Below, piece after piece: positions 1 to 7,987 of a stretch of DNA of 46,019 bases. Under the pieces are notes generated by a model. It made no database searches, was not told the DNA's origin, and saw only the letters and a list, made by a program, of their open reading frames with translations. The DNA is from Nitrososphaerales archaeon. GTDB taxonomy: Archaea; Thermoproteota; Nitrososphaeria; Nitrososphaerales; CADDZS01. The DNA lies in contig JASHOD010000089.1 of the NCBI GenBank assembly GCA_030041295.1, positions 1 through 46,019 of the forward strand, read 5' to 3'. The first letter of the stretch is position 1. Every line of letters starts with the position of its first letter. The position numbers and the translations under genes were made by a program.

Positions 1-569
1 CAGATTGCCTTTGAGAAAATCAGGTTCATCCCGGCCGAAACTAAACTCGAAGCGGCATTGCTGACGTCGTTCAGACCAAGAACTAGTCCAGAGTACATCA
101 TCACTCCGATGATAACGTAACGGAGATGCTTGCTCTCCCGCAGGAAGTGAAATATTCCCCTGCTCAATCCGAATGAAATAGAAGGAGCTGCGACCCATCC
201 GACAACGAGTAGTCCAAAGATTAACCAATTTATTTTGGATTCTGTTTCGATCGCAACTCCAAGGAGCGAAAATGTGTATAGCTGTATTGTCGAAGTAGGA
301 ATTTTGAGATAGGTCGTGACATTTGTCATTATGACTAGAGAAAGAAGGGCTCCAGTTTGGTAAAGCGGTGGCACAGCTGCGAGCGAAACGTACGTTGTTA
401 CTACTCTTGTTGCAAGTGCCCCCACTATGACAAAAGCTCCTGAAATCAATATCGCAGAATACATTGTAAGGGACTTTGAACCGTACGCGGGTCCTACTAC
501 GGCGCCAGCGTAATGATGTCCCATGCTCCAAGCGGCAATGAGTCCAAGGATTACAAGCGTATAATCCAT
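1..569 (-). CDS. PiT-family inorganic phosphate transporter, partial (N-terminal part)
   Basis: Reading the minus strand from the ATG at 569 gives 189 open codons that run off the window edge, so only the N-terminal portion is present. The product is strongly hydrophobic with about five membrane segments. It begins MDYTLVILGLIAAWSMGHHY and carries GLNDVSNAASSLVSAG near the window edge, matching the GxNDxxNA signature of PiT (Pho-4) phosphate permeases. The first copy of this signature, expected near residue 16, is degenerate here (SMGHHYAGAVVGPAYG) and lacks the Asn-Asp-Ala-Asn core. Such proteins import inorganic phosphate with H+ or Na+. The gene is divergent from the SDR gene. The family call is fairly sure; substrate is inferred from the family. 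Confidence 0.7.
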   Translation of the reverse strand, partial: MDYTLVILGLIAAWSMGHHYAGAVVGPAYGSKSLTMYSAILISGAFVIVGALATRVVTTYVSLAAVPPLYQTGALLSLVIMTNVTTYLKIPTSTIQLYTFSLLGVAIETESKINWLIFGLLVVGWVAAPSISFGLSRGIFHFLRESKHLRYVIIGVMMYSGLVLGLNDVSNAASSLVSAGMNLIFSKAI

Positions 570-748
570 TGGTGTAAATTGCAACAAAGGTTTCCTATTT
601 TATGAACAATGTGGGAATATTAATATTGCGAGACGATATCGCATCGCAATAACATCTAGAGAAGAAAAGTTTCTAGAAGACCCTGTCTGGGCAAGTGGAT
701 CTTACTTATATGAGAGTGTTGTGCTTTTTTTGCGATAATCCGGTGACT

Positions 749-756
749 CTTAAATA
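749..756 (+). promoter_or_regulatory. TATA box for the SDR gene
   Basis: The AT-rich octamer CTTAAATA lies about 70 nt upstream of the TTG start at 824, in an otherwise mixed-composition intergenic region. Transcription would start near 775-780, giving a leader of about 45 nt. This is inferred from archaeal promoter spacing only. Confidence 0.45.
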
Positions 757-823
757 GAAACGCGAGTAAAGAGTGAAAACACGTTTTACTTAGTACTAGA
801 AGTAGGTATGAAGTGATTCAAAT

Positions 824-1666
824 TTGAGTTGGGGAACGCTCGCGGGGGAACAGAAAGTCGACACGGAGATCGAAGCAAAGCCTAGGAAACATTCTCAAGG
901 TTTGCGTCTTGAAAATGTCAACGCTCTCGTCACAGGAGCTGGCAGGGGATTTGGGAGTTTGATTTCGAGGGCATTGGCGAAGGAAGGCGCGAATGTCGTT
1001 GTCGCTTACAATAACTCGAAGGAAGGAGCACAAAAGATCTCTGACGAAATCAAGAATATGGGTAGAAAGTCAATGACTGCAAAAGTTGACATAACGAAAT
1101 GGTCTGAAGTAAAATCCATGGCCGATAAAGTATGGAGCGATTTTGGCCCCTTGGACCTGCTTATCAACAACTCAGGGGACGTCTCAAACAAACAAATGTC
1201 GTGGCGAGAGATAACAGAGGAAGCAATCGACCAAACTCTCGCAGTCGATGTAAAGGGAACGCTGTTCATGCTTCACGAGATAGGATCAAGAATGCTTGAG
1301 AGAAAGAGTGGAACGATCGTGAATGTTGCCTCAAACGTGATTGTCACGGGAAGTCCGAGGGCTCCGCAATACGCCGCTTCTAAATACGGCGTCATCGGCT
1401 TAACAAAATCTTACGCGCTAGCTTTTGCCCCTTGGGTAAGGGTGAATGCGGCCTGCCCAGGTTACATGGATACAGAAGCGACCACGACGAGAAAAGACTG
1501 GACACCTCAGAGAAGAAAATGGATCGTAGACCACACGGCCCTCAAGAGAATCGGAAAACCCGAACACATAGTACCGATAGTACTATTCTTAGCTTCTGAT
1601 GATTCAATTCACATGACCGGAAACATCGTGATAGCCGACGGTGGATTTAGCATGCCCGGAGCTTGA
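824..1666 (+). CDS. Short-chain dehydrogenase/reductase (3-oxoacyl reductase-like)
   Basis: This 280-residue protein is a classical SDR that uses NAD(P)H to reduce or oxidise a carbonyl/hydroxyl group. The Rossmann motif TGAGRGFG is at residues 37-44, the NNSG (usually NNAG) motif at 115-118, catalytic Ser170, and the YAASK motif with Tyr183 and Lys187. The C-terminal segment with MTGNIVIADGG is typical of FabG-like enzymes. The TTG start leaves about 27 residues ahead of the Rossmann fold; a second TTG at codon 27 is possible but the upstream TATA box fits either. Its substrate cannot be told from sequence. It is divergent from the phosphate transporter and has no operon partner. Confidence 0.85.
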   Translation: MSWGTLAGEQKVDTEIEAKPRKHSQGLRLENVNALVTGAGRGFGSLISRALAKEGANVVVAYNNSKEGAQKISDEIKNMGRKSMTAKVDITKWSEVKSMADKVWSDFGPLDLLINNSGDVSNKQMSWREITEEAIDQTLAVDVKGTLFMLHEIGSRMLERKSGTIVNVASNVIVTGSPRAPQYAASKYGVIGLTKSYALAFAPWVRVNAACPGYMDTEATTTRKDWTPQRRKWIVDHTALKRIGKPEHIVPIVLFLASDDSIHMTGNIVIADGGFSMPGA

Positions 1667-1854
1667 GTCACTCAAGAGGAATTAAGAGATTTTTTCTCCA
1701 TACTTTTCATTACAACGTAAGGCCAGCTAGTGCACGAATCTCAGTTTCGATAATTTTGCTTGAGATAATTTTCGAAACAAGGCATAAAAGCCAAAGTATG
1801 CGACAAGTATCTACTTAAGTCAGTAAAGAAATAGAAAAGGTCAGCAACAATAAC

Positions 1855-2385
1855 ATGGCACAATACGAGCAAAGTCATTACGACGACGTCGACCAGGAGC
1901 AAATGGAGCGATCAAGAATCAAAGAGGAAACTGGCAGCGAAAAAGAGCAAGAGCAGGAACTCGATATAATCGTTGAACCTTGGAGAAAACTCGTAATTCA
2001 TGAATTGCTAGAATACAAGTTTGAAGACCTCGCGAAACTGGTCGCAACGCAATCCGTACAGCAGGGCGGCACGGCCATTCCGACGATCAGCTGGGCTGAA
2101 GGGGTCGCGTTTCTAATCAGCCCCTTCCCCGACGAAAGCGAAGTGATAATAGAGGAGAAACTAAAGGGGATAATTCACTACAATACTGTCCTCTTTGCCC
2201 TAAAGAAGAACTTTGAGGCCGAAATTTTCATGCGCGGCCACGAGATCAGGATTAACTTGATTGATGTCGGAACGAATGAAATCTTCAAACTGCTCGCAAG
2301 AAAGTTAATTGAACACGCGAAACTCCCCCAGACTACTTCGACTCAGTACTCGAGCCGTGGCTCTGGAGCAGCTGGCCTGCAGTAA
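1855..2385 (+). CDS. Hypothetical protein, acidic N-terminus
   Basis: I do not recognise this 176-residue protein. The first 35 residues are rich in Glu, Gln and Asp and probably disordered. Residues about 38-158 look folded, with alternating amphipathic helices and strands (for example WRKLVIHELLEYKFEDLAKL and the EIRINLIDVG stretch). The tail is Ser/Thr/Gly-rich. There is no signal peptide or membrane segment. It starts with ATG, stands alone between the SDR and PolX genes, and has plausible TATA-like stretches about 40 nt (TACTTAAG) and 75 nt (CATAAAAG) upstream. Codon use resembles its neighbours, so it is probably a genuine gene. Confidence 0.7.
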   Translation: MAQYEQSHYDDVDQEQMERSRIKEETGSEKEQEQELDIIVEPWRKLVIHELLEYKFEDLAKLVATQSVQQGGTAIPTISWAEGVAFLISPFPDESEVIIEEKLKGIIHYNTVLFALKKNFEAEIFMRGHEIRINLIDVGTNEIFKLLARKLIEHAKLPQTTSTQYSSRGSGAAGLQ

Positions 2386-2509
2386 TTTGACCTGATTTCG
2401 CGACAAAAATACTAAATCGTATATTCCCCCTCACGTTGGTTATGGGGGGAAATTCCGCACTTCGCGGTCTCCTACCCCTATAATCGAGTAGTAGGTTGCA
2501 ATTTTTCCG

Positions 2510-4237
2510 TTGTCAAAAAATTCTCTCGTATCTTCGACGTTGGAAGAGTTGGCTGATTATACCGAGATAGAGGATGATCAACCGTACCGAGCGAGAGCTT
2601 ACAGGAGAGCCGCACAAAGCATTGATTTGCTAGAGGAAAATATCGAAGATGTCGCCGAGAAAGGAGCCCTGAAAGAAATTCCGGGGATTGGCGACGCCAT
2701 CGAGAAAAAGATACTGGAGATAATTCAAACCGGAAAGCTGCAGTCCCTTGAGAAATTGAAGCAGAAAAATCCGATCGACGTCGAATCATTGACGAAAGTT
2801 GAAGGAATCGGCCCCAAGACTGTCAAATCGCTTTACAGAGAGCTCAAAATAAGAAACCTCGAGGAACTCGAGAGCGCAATCAAAGTCGGGAGACTCGCCG
2901 ATTTTCGAGGGCTTGGAGTGAAGGACCCAAACCTGTTGCTGGAAAGGATCCAAAACGCAAAACTCCAATCAAACAGAGTTCTCCTCGTCGAGGCGGAGCA
3001 CATCGCGAAAAGAGTTAGAGACGAGCTCTCAAAGATTCCAAACATAACGAAGTTCGAAATCACAGGTTCGTATCGAAGGAAAAAGGAAACAATCGGTGAC
3101 CTGGACGTCCTAGTCGAAACGGATTATCCTACTGACGTCGTGGACAGCTTCACGAAGACGGACGAAGTCAAGGAAGTAATGCTCGCGGGCGATATGAAAG
3201 CTTCCGTAAAGTTCGCAAAGAATTTTCAGGTGGACCTGAGAGTAGTACAAAAGAAATCATGGGGCGCCGCCATGCTCTACTTTACGGGTTCAAAGTCCCA
3301 CAACATAGAGCTTCGCACGAAGGCTCTTCGCATGAAGTACCACCTCAACGAGTACGGCCTCTTCAAGGAAGACAACGAGACTCAAGTAGCGGGGGCGAGC
3401 GAACACGAAGTCTACAAGGCTCTTAAGATGGATTACATCGAACCCGAGCTGAGAGAAAATCGCGGTGAAATCCTAGCCGCTGAAAATCACAAACTCCCCA
3501 ACCTGCTGAAACTGAAGGATATCCGAGGCGATCTTCAGATGCACACGACTTGGAGCGACGGCTTTGAAGGGATAAAGCAAATGGCGGAGAGTGCCAGAAG
3601 ACTTGGATACCAATACATCGCAATCACAGATCATGTAGGTAGCTTGAAAATCGCGAACGCGATGGACGAAGATCAAGTCAAAGAGCAATCAAAGGAAATC
3701 GAAAAGTTAAACGAAGAATACGAAAAAGAGGGATTGGATTTTCATATTCTCCATGGAGTTGAGGCCAACATTAAAGCTGACGGAGGTCTGGACATGCCCG
3801 ATTCGGTTTTGAAGAACGTAGACATAGTTCTAGCTTCGATCCACAGCGGTTTTAGTGACGACATTCCGAAGATAATGCGCCGTTTCACAAGCGCGTTCGA
3901 TAACGAAAATGTGGACATTATCGCGCATCCTTCCGGGCGGCTCATTTTGGAGCGGGCGGGTTACAAATTTGATCTAGCGGAAATGATTGAAAAATCTCTT
4001 GCGACAGAAACTGTTCTTGAAATTGACGGATATCCTAATCGCCTCGATTTGAACGATCAGAATGCTTTCGAAGCTATCAAGGCAGGCTGCACTCTAAGCG
4101 TGGATACGGATTCCCACAATTCGAGTGAACTCCTTTACATGGAAGGCGGAGTCCAGCAGGCTAGACGGGCCTGGGCCCAGAAGGAGAATATTTTGAACAC
4201 GAAGAGCTACCAAGAGCTCAAGGAATTCCTCGATTGA
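2510..4237 (+). CDS. polX: DNA polymerase/3'-5' exonuclease PolX (NT + PHP domains)
   Basis: This 575-residue protein matches family X DNA polymerases of prokaryotes, which fill short gaps in base excision repair. Residues 1-75 form the 8-kDa-like domain with a helix-hairpin-helix (EIPGIGDAI), followed by a second HhH around 96-103 (KVEGIGPKT). The nucleotidyltransferase motif is GSYRR at 186-190 with catalytic Asp197 and Asp199 (GDLD), and a third Asp242 (VDLR). The C-terminal PHP domain starts near 338 and shows metal ligands His345, Asp374/His375, Glu418, His445, His473, Asp532 and His536. Position 343, where many PHP proteins have the first His of HxH, is Gln. Length and domain order are normal. 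The start is TTG. It could act with the endonuclease III at 10931, but the two are not linked in an operon. Confidence 0.93.
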   Translation: MSKNSLVSSTLEELADYTEIEDDQPYRARAYRRAAQSIDLLEENIEDVAEKGALKEIPGIGDAIEKKILEIIQTGKLQSLEKLKQKNPIDVESLTKVEGIGPKTVKSLYRELKIRNLEELESAIKVGRLADFRGLGVKDPNLLLERIQNAKLQSNRVLLVEAEHIAKRVRDELSKIPNITKFEITGSYRRKKETIGDLDVLVETDYPTDVVDSFTKTDEVKEVMLAGDMKASVKFAKNFQVDLRVVQKKSWGAAMLYFTGSKSHNIELRTKALRMKYHLNEYGLFKEDNETQVAGASEHEVYKALKMDYIEPELRENRGEILAAENHKLPNLLKLKDIRGDLQMHTTWSDGFEGIKQMAESARRLGYQYIAITDHVGSLKIANAMDEDQVKEQSKEIEKLNEEYEKEGLDFHILHGVEANIKADGGLDMPDSVLKNVDIVLASIHSGFSDDIPKIMRRFTSAFDNENVDIIAHPSGRLILERAGYKFDLAEMIEKSLATETVLEIDGYPNRLDLNDQNAFEAIKAGCTLSVDTDSHNSSELLYMEGGVQQARRAWAQKENILNTKSYQELKEFLD

Positions 4238-4682
4238 TTTCACAGCTCGCGATTTGACTTTTGTATTTTTTCCACTCGCAATTTATTACCAGTATATAAG
4301 TACGAAGAAAAGCGCATGTTTCGTCCACAATGATTAGCTTGATGCTAACCAAGAAAGCATCTCAACGCCGGCAACCATTATAGTTGCTCTTGCTCTTGCA
4401 ATCATAATAATAGAGAGACGGCGACGGGCGTTACTCTTATCAATGCAAACCGAAGCAGGGAAGGTCCTCTTTGACCGCTTTCTTTGCTTTTAGAATTAGC
4501 CAAGTTGGATCTTCGAAAATCGCATGTAAGAATTTTGAAACTATTGGAATCATATAGTGAAAGAATAAGCTTAGTTAATTCTGAACGCATATTTTGCGAC
4601 TTTGAGTTCACAGGCAATTTACTCTAGAATCATCCTTCATTACCTACAAAAAGTCTCGAAATTTTCGGCAGCGTGAATATGG
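4238..4682. other. Intergenic region with no firm gene
   Basis: About 445 nt between PolX and the small RHH gene. The best candidate is a 47-codon ORF from TTG 4484 to TAG 4627 on the plus strand, whose translation (for example KSHVRILKLLESYSER) looks helix-forming, but it has no recognisable family, no clear promoter, and an overlapping antisense ORF of similar quality. An A/T-rich run at 4277-4295 (TATATAAG at 4293-4300) may be a TATA box. I see nothing else. Confidence 0.4.
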
Positions 4683-4847
4683 TTGAAGAGAGTTACAATT
4701 TCAATAGACAATGAGATTTATGAATGTCTTGTCGATTACGCGCACGAGATTTCGAAGGAAGATATTGCTCCGTTGAGTATCAGCAAGACAATTCGCCAAT
4801 TACTCGAAAACGTGCTGAGCAGACTCAAGTTTTATCCGATGGAATAA
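4683..4847 (+). CDS. Small ribbon-helix-helix (CopG/MetJ-like) DNA-binding protein
   Basis: A 54-codon ORF runs from TTG 4683 to TAA 4847; an in-frame TGA at 4674 leaves this TTG as the first possible start. The translation opens with KRVTISIDNEIYECLVDYA, a short beta-strand of alternating hydrophobic residues followed by a helix, then a second helix SISKTIRQLLENVLSR. This strand-helix-helix layout with a SxSxxIRxLL second helix is the pattern of RHH transcription factors and antitoxins. No toxin ORF (PIN, RelE, MazF) is visible on either side. The antisense 62-residue ORF across it is probably a shadow. Function as an autoregulator or orphan antitoxin is inference. Confidence 0.6.
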   Translation: MKRVTISIDNEIYECLVDYAHEISKEDIAPLSISKTIRQLLENVLSRLKFYPME

Positions 4848-5393
4848 AAGAAGAAAGAAGAAATACATCTTCGGAGCTTGATCCGACATCGCGCAAATCA
4901 GAAGATCAATGACCGCAACGACCCGTTTATCATAATGCAGCGAGAGATTGCTGATCGAAGAGAAACAATCGTCATTTCTAAATTGCAATCCAGCTGAATC
5001 GGTCAGAATTCCTCGATCAACGGAGTGTTAATCACAACCGGGGTTTGAAAATGAGATTGACTAGTTTCGCTGTGACTGCAAATTCATCATTACATTGTTC
5101 AGCGGAACGTAGACAAAAAACGAAGAGGAACACTAGAGTCGAGCGCATCACTATGAGTCATTGACCTGACACGTGTTCGGTTGCCGTTAACGAAAATTTG
5201 GAATTGGCCTGGAGATTGCATATTTTTCTCGAAGTATAATGCCAAGGTATGAAATTTCGATGCGCAGAACTCTACATGTCAATCAAAGAGAGTTGCCTTT
5301 TTCGCGGTATATCTGGCGACTCAAATAAGAAAGATAACAAGACCTTGAGTCACCGCTGACTCGGAAAACACAGACGTAACAATAGGCCCTAAC
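4848..5393. other. Intergenic region without visible genes
   Basis: About 545 nt between the RHH gene and the CoA-binding protein gene (which is on the opposite strand). No ORF with protein-like composition, tRNA or strong hairpin was seen on reading both strands. Confidence 0.5.
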
Positions 5394-5825
5394 TCAAGTC
5401 CCGAAAAGTTTCTTGTGTTCCGACATCATGCAGCGGTCGAAAACAACCTTGATTCCAGCGGAAGCGACTTTTTCTTGAGCTTCCTTGTTTTGTATCCCGA
5501 GCTGGAGCCAAAACACCTTGGGTTTCTTCATGATTACTTCGTCGACATAATTTGCTATGTCATCGCTCGGGCGGAAAACGTCAACGATGTCTACGTCACC
5601 GGGAATATCCGTCAGTCTCGCGTAAACTTTCTCACCGAGAATCTCGTTCGCACTGGGATTCACTGGGATGATTTTGTATCCCTTGTTCTTGAGATACTCT
5701 GGAATCCTGTAAGCATCCTTCTCGGGATTCTTCGACATCCCGATCACAGCGACTGTCTTGTATCTAGCAAGTATGTCCTTGATTTCTTGCTCAGAAGGAT
5801 TCTTTACGGCTGCCATTTCTATCAC
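5394..5825 (-). CDS. CoA-binding domain protein (YccU-like)
   Basis: This 143-residue protein is a single Rossmann-like CoA-binding domain (CoA_binding_2). It has the N-terminal motif VAVIGMSKNPEKDAY near 29-43, IIPVNPSANEILGEKVY near 53-69, and VDIVDVFRPSDD near 79-90, all typical of the YccU group. The C-terminal VFDRCMMSEHKKLFG matches the conserved family end. The annotated start is GTG; an ATG three codons in (MAAVKN) may be the real start. The family is cytosolic and presumed to bind CoA or acyl-CoA; its cellular role is not established. The gene is divergent from the HEAT-repeat gene. Confidence 0.88.
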   Translation of the reverse strand: MIEMAAVKNPSEQEIKDILARYKTVAVIGMSKNPEKDAYRIPEYLKNKGYKIIPVNPSANEILGEKVYARLTDIPGDVDIVDVFRPSDDIANYVDEVIMKKPKVFWLQLGIQNKEAQEKVASAGIKVVFDRCMMSEHKKLFGT

Positions 5826-5854
5826 TCGAACAATATTGCTTGTTATTGACTCGT

Positions 5855-5870
5855 TAGATTTATTTTAGCT
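5855..5870. promoter_or_regulatory. Shared AT-rich divergent promoter
   Basis: The segment between the CoA-binding gene (start 5825, minus) and the HEAT gene contains TTTATTTTAG, which on the minus strand reads CTAAAATAAA, a good archaeal TATA box about 35-40 nt before the minus start. On the plus strand the same AT core would favour initiation near 5890, suggesting the HEAT gene really starts at TTG 5909 rather than TTG 5870. Confidence 0.4.
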
Positions 5871-6484
5871 TGTGGTATCTTCTTGAGATCAGAAGAGGAA
5901 GATCCTTTTTGAGATACACTGAGGCAATTGAGGACAAGAACAGAAATAGGGCTTTCGAGCTTCTTGGCGAAATGGAACAGGAATACGAAAAGAAGAACCC
6001 CGAGTTCTTCAACAAAGTACTCTCGGGAGAGCCCGCCTTGGTTGTAAGGGTTCACGCTGTAACCGTCTTATCCGAAATCGGAGATGAAACGTCGGTTCCT
6101 GTCTTGGGAGACGTGATGAAACACGACCCAAGCTCGTTGATTCGCCATGAATGCGCTTTCTCCCTAGGTCAGATGGGCCTGAAATCAGCAGTGCCGTATC
6201 TGATGGATGCAGCTCTCAATGACTCTTCAGAAATTGTGAGACATGAATCAGCGGCGGCTCTAGGAGCCATCGGAGACGAAAAAGCCCGTGGCGCCCTCTT
6301 GGAGGCTAGCCAGGATCAAAGCGAAGAGGTTCGAGGTTCTGCACTAGCTTCTCTTTTCAATCTTGATTATCTCAAGTACAGTTCCAAAGTCAAAAAAGAA
6401 GTAGTAGATCCCGAAGTGCTCGTTTCAAGTATTGAGGAAAAGAAAAAACGTTCTAATCAAAAGAAGAAGATGCCTCATCCCTAA
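5870..6484 (+). CDS. HEAT-repeat protein resembling half of deoxyhypusine hydroxylase
   Basis: The ORF encodes up to 204 residues made of about four HEAT-like helical repeats. Repeats two and three carry the signatures LIRHECAFSLGQMG (His93-Glu94) and IVRHESAAALGAIGD (His125-Glu126), 32 residues apart. Eukaryotic deoxyhypusine hydroxylase (DOHH) uses His-Glu pairs in the same HEAT context to hold a di-iron centre, with two pairs per half and two halves per chain. Here only one half is present; repeats one and four lack the HE pair. The last 30 residues are Lys-rich. A second TTG at 5909 fits promoter spacing better. It overlaps the lipid reductase gene by 4 nt tail-to-tail. It could instead be a phycobilisome-lyase-like or scaffold HEAT protein. 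Confidence 0.75.
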   Translation: MWYLLEIRRGRSFLRYTEAIEDKNRNRAFELLGEMEQEYEKKNPEFFNKVLSGEPALVVRVHAVTVLSEIGDETSVPVLGDVMKHDPSSLIRHECAFSLGQMGLKSAVPYLMDAALNDSSEIVRHESAAALGAIGDEKARGALLEASQDQSEEVRGSALASLFNLDYLKYSSKVKKEVVDPEVLVSSIEEKKKRSNQKKKMPHP

Positions 6485-7932
6485 AATTTGAAGGCATCCT
6501 CAAGTAAGGACATGAGCTTTTTCTTCCACAACTCAAAACCGCTTGGTTTTTCTGGATAGTTCATGTTATGTGCAATCAACTCCTCGCTCGCGTCGGCCGC
6601 GTGCTTTAGCCCCGCAGCTAGTTTGGGTTCCTTTGCGACGCGCATAATCACAGAAGGGTTCAGCAACCTTAGCCGACTGAACTTGGGATGTTCTCTATTT
6701 ACTATGCTCGCGATATCGTCTTCGGAAAGGAAGTACTTCATTCCATAGCTAATCTGATCGTTTGAAAGTGTCTGCAGGTATCTGCGTAGGACTTCGAAAC
6801 TCGCCATCTGATAGCCGTGGTGCTTCATGTAATCCAAATTGTACTGCCAAAGCATTTCCTCGCTCGTATCATTGGCCTCGATTGCATGAGCCACTGCTCT
6901 CCCTAGCATGACGCTGGCATAGATTGCGGGACCGATTCCGCCTGCGTCGATGGGTCGGGCCATCCAGGCTGCGTCCCCTACCAGGGCATAACCGTTCGCG
7001 ACAAGACAATCATTATGACGCCTAACCGAGACCTGCCAGCTTCCCTTGGTATTTCCTTGATCCTCCGAATCAGGAGATTGGACGGGATTTTTGATCGCCT
7101 TGTTCATCTTCACATAAGCATCTATGAGATCTTGCAGGCTATCTTTCCTTCCGAATCTTGCATTTCTCACATCAAGAGCCTTCTTTTGGACGCCTAAACC
7201 GATATTCACTTTGTTCTTTCCCTTCGGAAAAGTCCAGGCGTAACCGCCGGCTGCTATGTACTGGTCTAGATGAATTAGGGCATACCGGGGGTCGAACCAG
7301 GTTGGATCCTCTGCACCGACCTCGAAATCATAGATATATCTCCCCGTGCTTTCTAGATCGTCCCGGTCTGTATCTAGTTCAATCTTGGATCCTATCGGAA
7401 GATTGGGTCGCAGTTTCGTGGCATTTCCAGCTGCATCCACAACCATCTTTGCTGTTTTCTTGAAGGAACTTCCGTCTGCTAGATTTCTTCCGGTGACTCC
7501 CTGTACAAATCCATCCTCTGAATGTAGACGGTCGCACGCGATGCTGAAAGCAAACTCTATGCCTACTTTTCTGGCATCCTCCACTTGTCTTTGGGGCAGG
7601 ATTTTGCGATTGAGGATAAAGCCCTCGCCTTCAAAAAGGACTTTGGTTTCGTGGTCTGGAGAGTAAACCAGGACGCCTTCGACAGGGTGTTCTAATTCGG
7701 GCGATCCGTACCTTATGCTAATGTTATTCGCGAGGTAGTCTATACTTCTCTTGCTTACAGCATCGCCGCAAGTCCAACCATTAATTGTCTTCTTTCCGGG
7801 CTCTGCGGGAAGATTACGGTCGACAACAAGAACATGAGCCTTCTGTTTGGAATAAACACCGATGGCAGCAGCGGTGATCAGACCGGACATACCTCCTCCG
7901 GCAACTATAACGTCATAATCGTAGCTGGTCAA
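6481..7932 (-). CDS. Geranylgeranyl reductase family FAD-dependent protein
   Basis: This 483-residue flavoprotein begins with an FAD-binding motif, YDVIVAGGGMSGLITAAAIG (about residues 6-25), and contains the GDAAWMARPIDAGGIGPAI second FAD motif near 320-340, typical of the geranylgeranyl reductase/FixC superfamily. In archaea these enzymes saturate the double bonds of digeranylgeranyl glycerophospholipids, or of prenyl chains on quinones or chlorophyll-like compounds in other settings. A lipid role at the membrane is the likely one here but not proven by sequence. The start is TTG. It is divergent from the TrmB-like regulator with only 55 nt between, so the regulator may control it. Confidence 0.85.
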   Translation of the reverse strand: MTSYDYDVIVAGGGMSGLITAAAIGVYSKQKAHVLVVDRNLPAEPGKKTINGWTCGDAVSKRSIDYLANNISIRYGSPELEHPVEGVLVYSPDHETKVLFEGEGFILNRKILPQRQVEDARKVGIEFAFSIACDRLHSEDGFVQGVTGRNLADGSSFKKTAKMVVDAAGNATKLRPNLPIGSKIELDTDRDDLESTGRYIYDFEVGAEDPTWFDPRYALIHLDQYIAAGGYAWTFPKGKNKVNIGLGVQKKALDVRNARFGRKDSLQDLIDAYVKMNKAIKNPVQSPDSEDQGNTKGSWQVSVRRHNDCLVANGYALVGDAAWMARPIDAGGIGPAIYASVMLGRAVAHAIEANDTSEEMLWQYNLDYMKHHGYQMASFEVLRRYLQTLSNDQISYGMKYFLSEDDIASIVNREHPKFSRLRLLNPSVIMRVAKEPKLAAGLKHAADASEELIAHNMNYPEKPSGFELWKKKLMSLLEDAFKF

Positions 7933-7943
7933 GAGCTTATTCG

Positions 7944-7973
7944 TAGTAACCGCTACTAATAATTTATATAAAC
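7944..7973. promoter_or_regulatory. Divergent promoter with inverted repeat between lipid reductase and TrmB-like regulator
   Basis: The 55-nt gap between the two divergent TTG starts holds an AT-rich core, AATTTATATAAAC (about 7961-7973), readable as a TATA box on both strands. Next to it is a perfect inverted repeat TAGTA-ACCGC-TACTA (7944-7958), placed where a bound protein would cover the reductase transcription start. The plus-strand TATA lies about 22 nt before TTG 7988, so the regulator mRNA is probably leaderless. The repeat is a natural operator candidate for the regulator; that is inference. Confidence 0.5.
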
Positions 7974-7987
7974 TTTCGTTTTACAAA

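Noticed and set aside
4402-4627. Short ORFs on both strands (71 codons minus, 47 codons plus)
   Set aside because: They overlap antisense with similar quality, have no recognisable family and no clear promoter; I could not choose between them.
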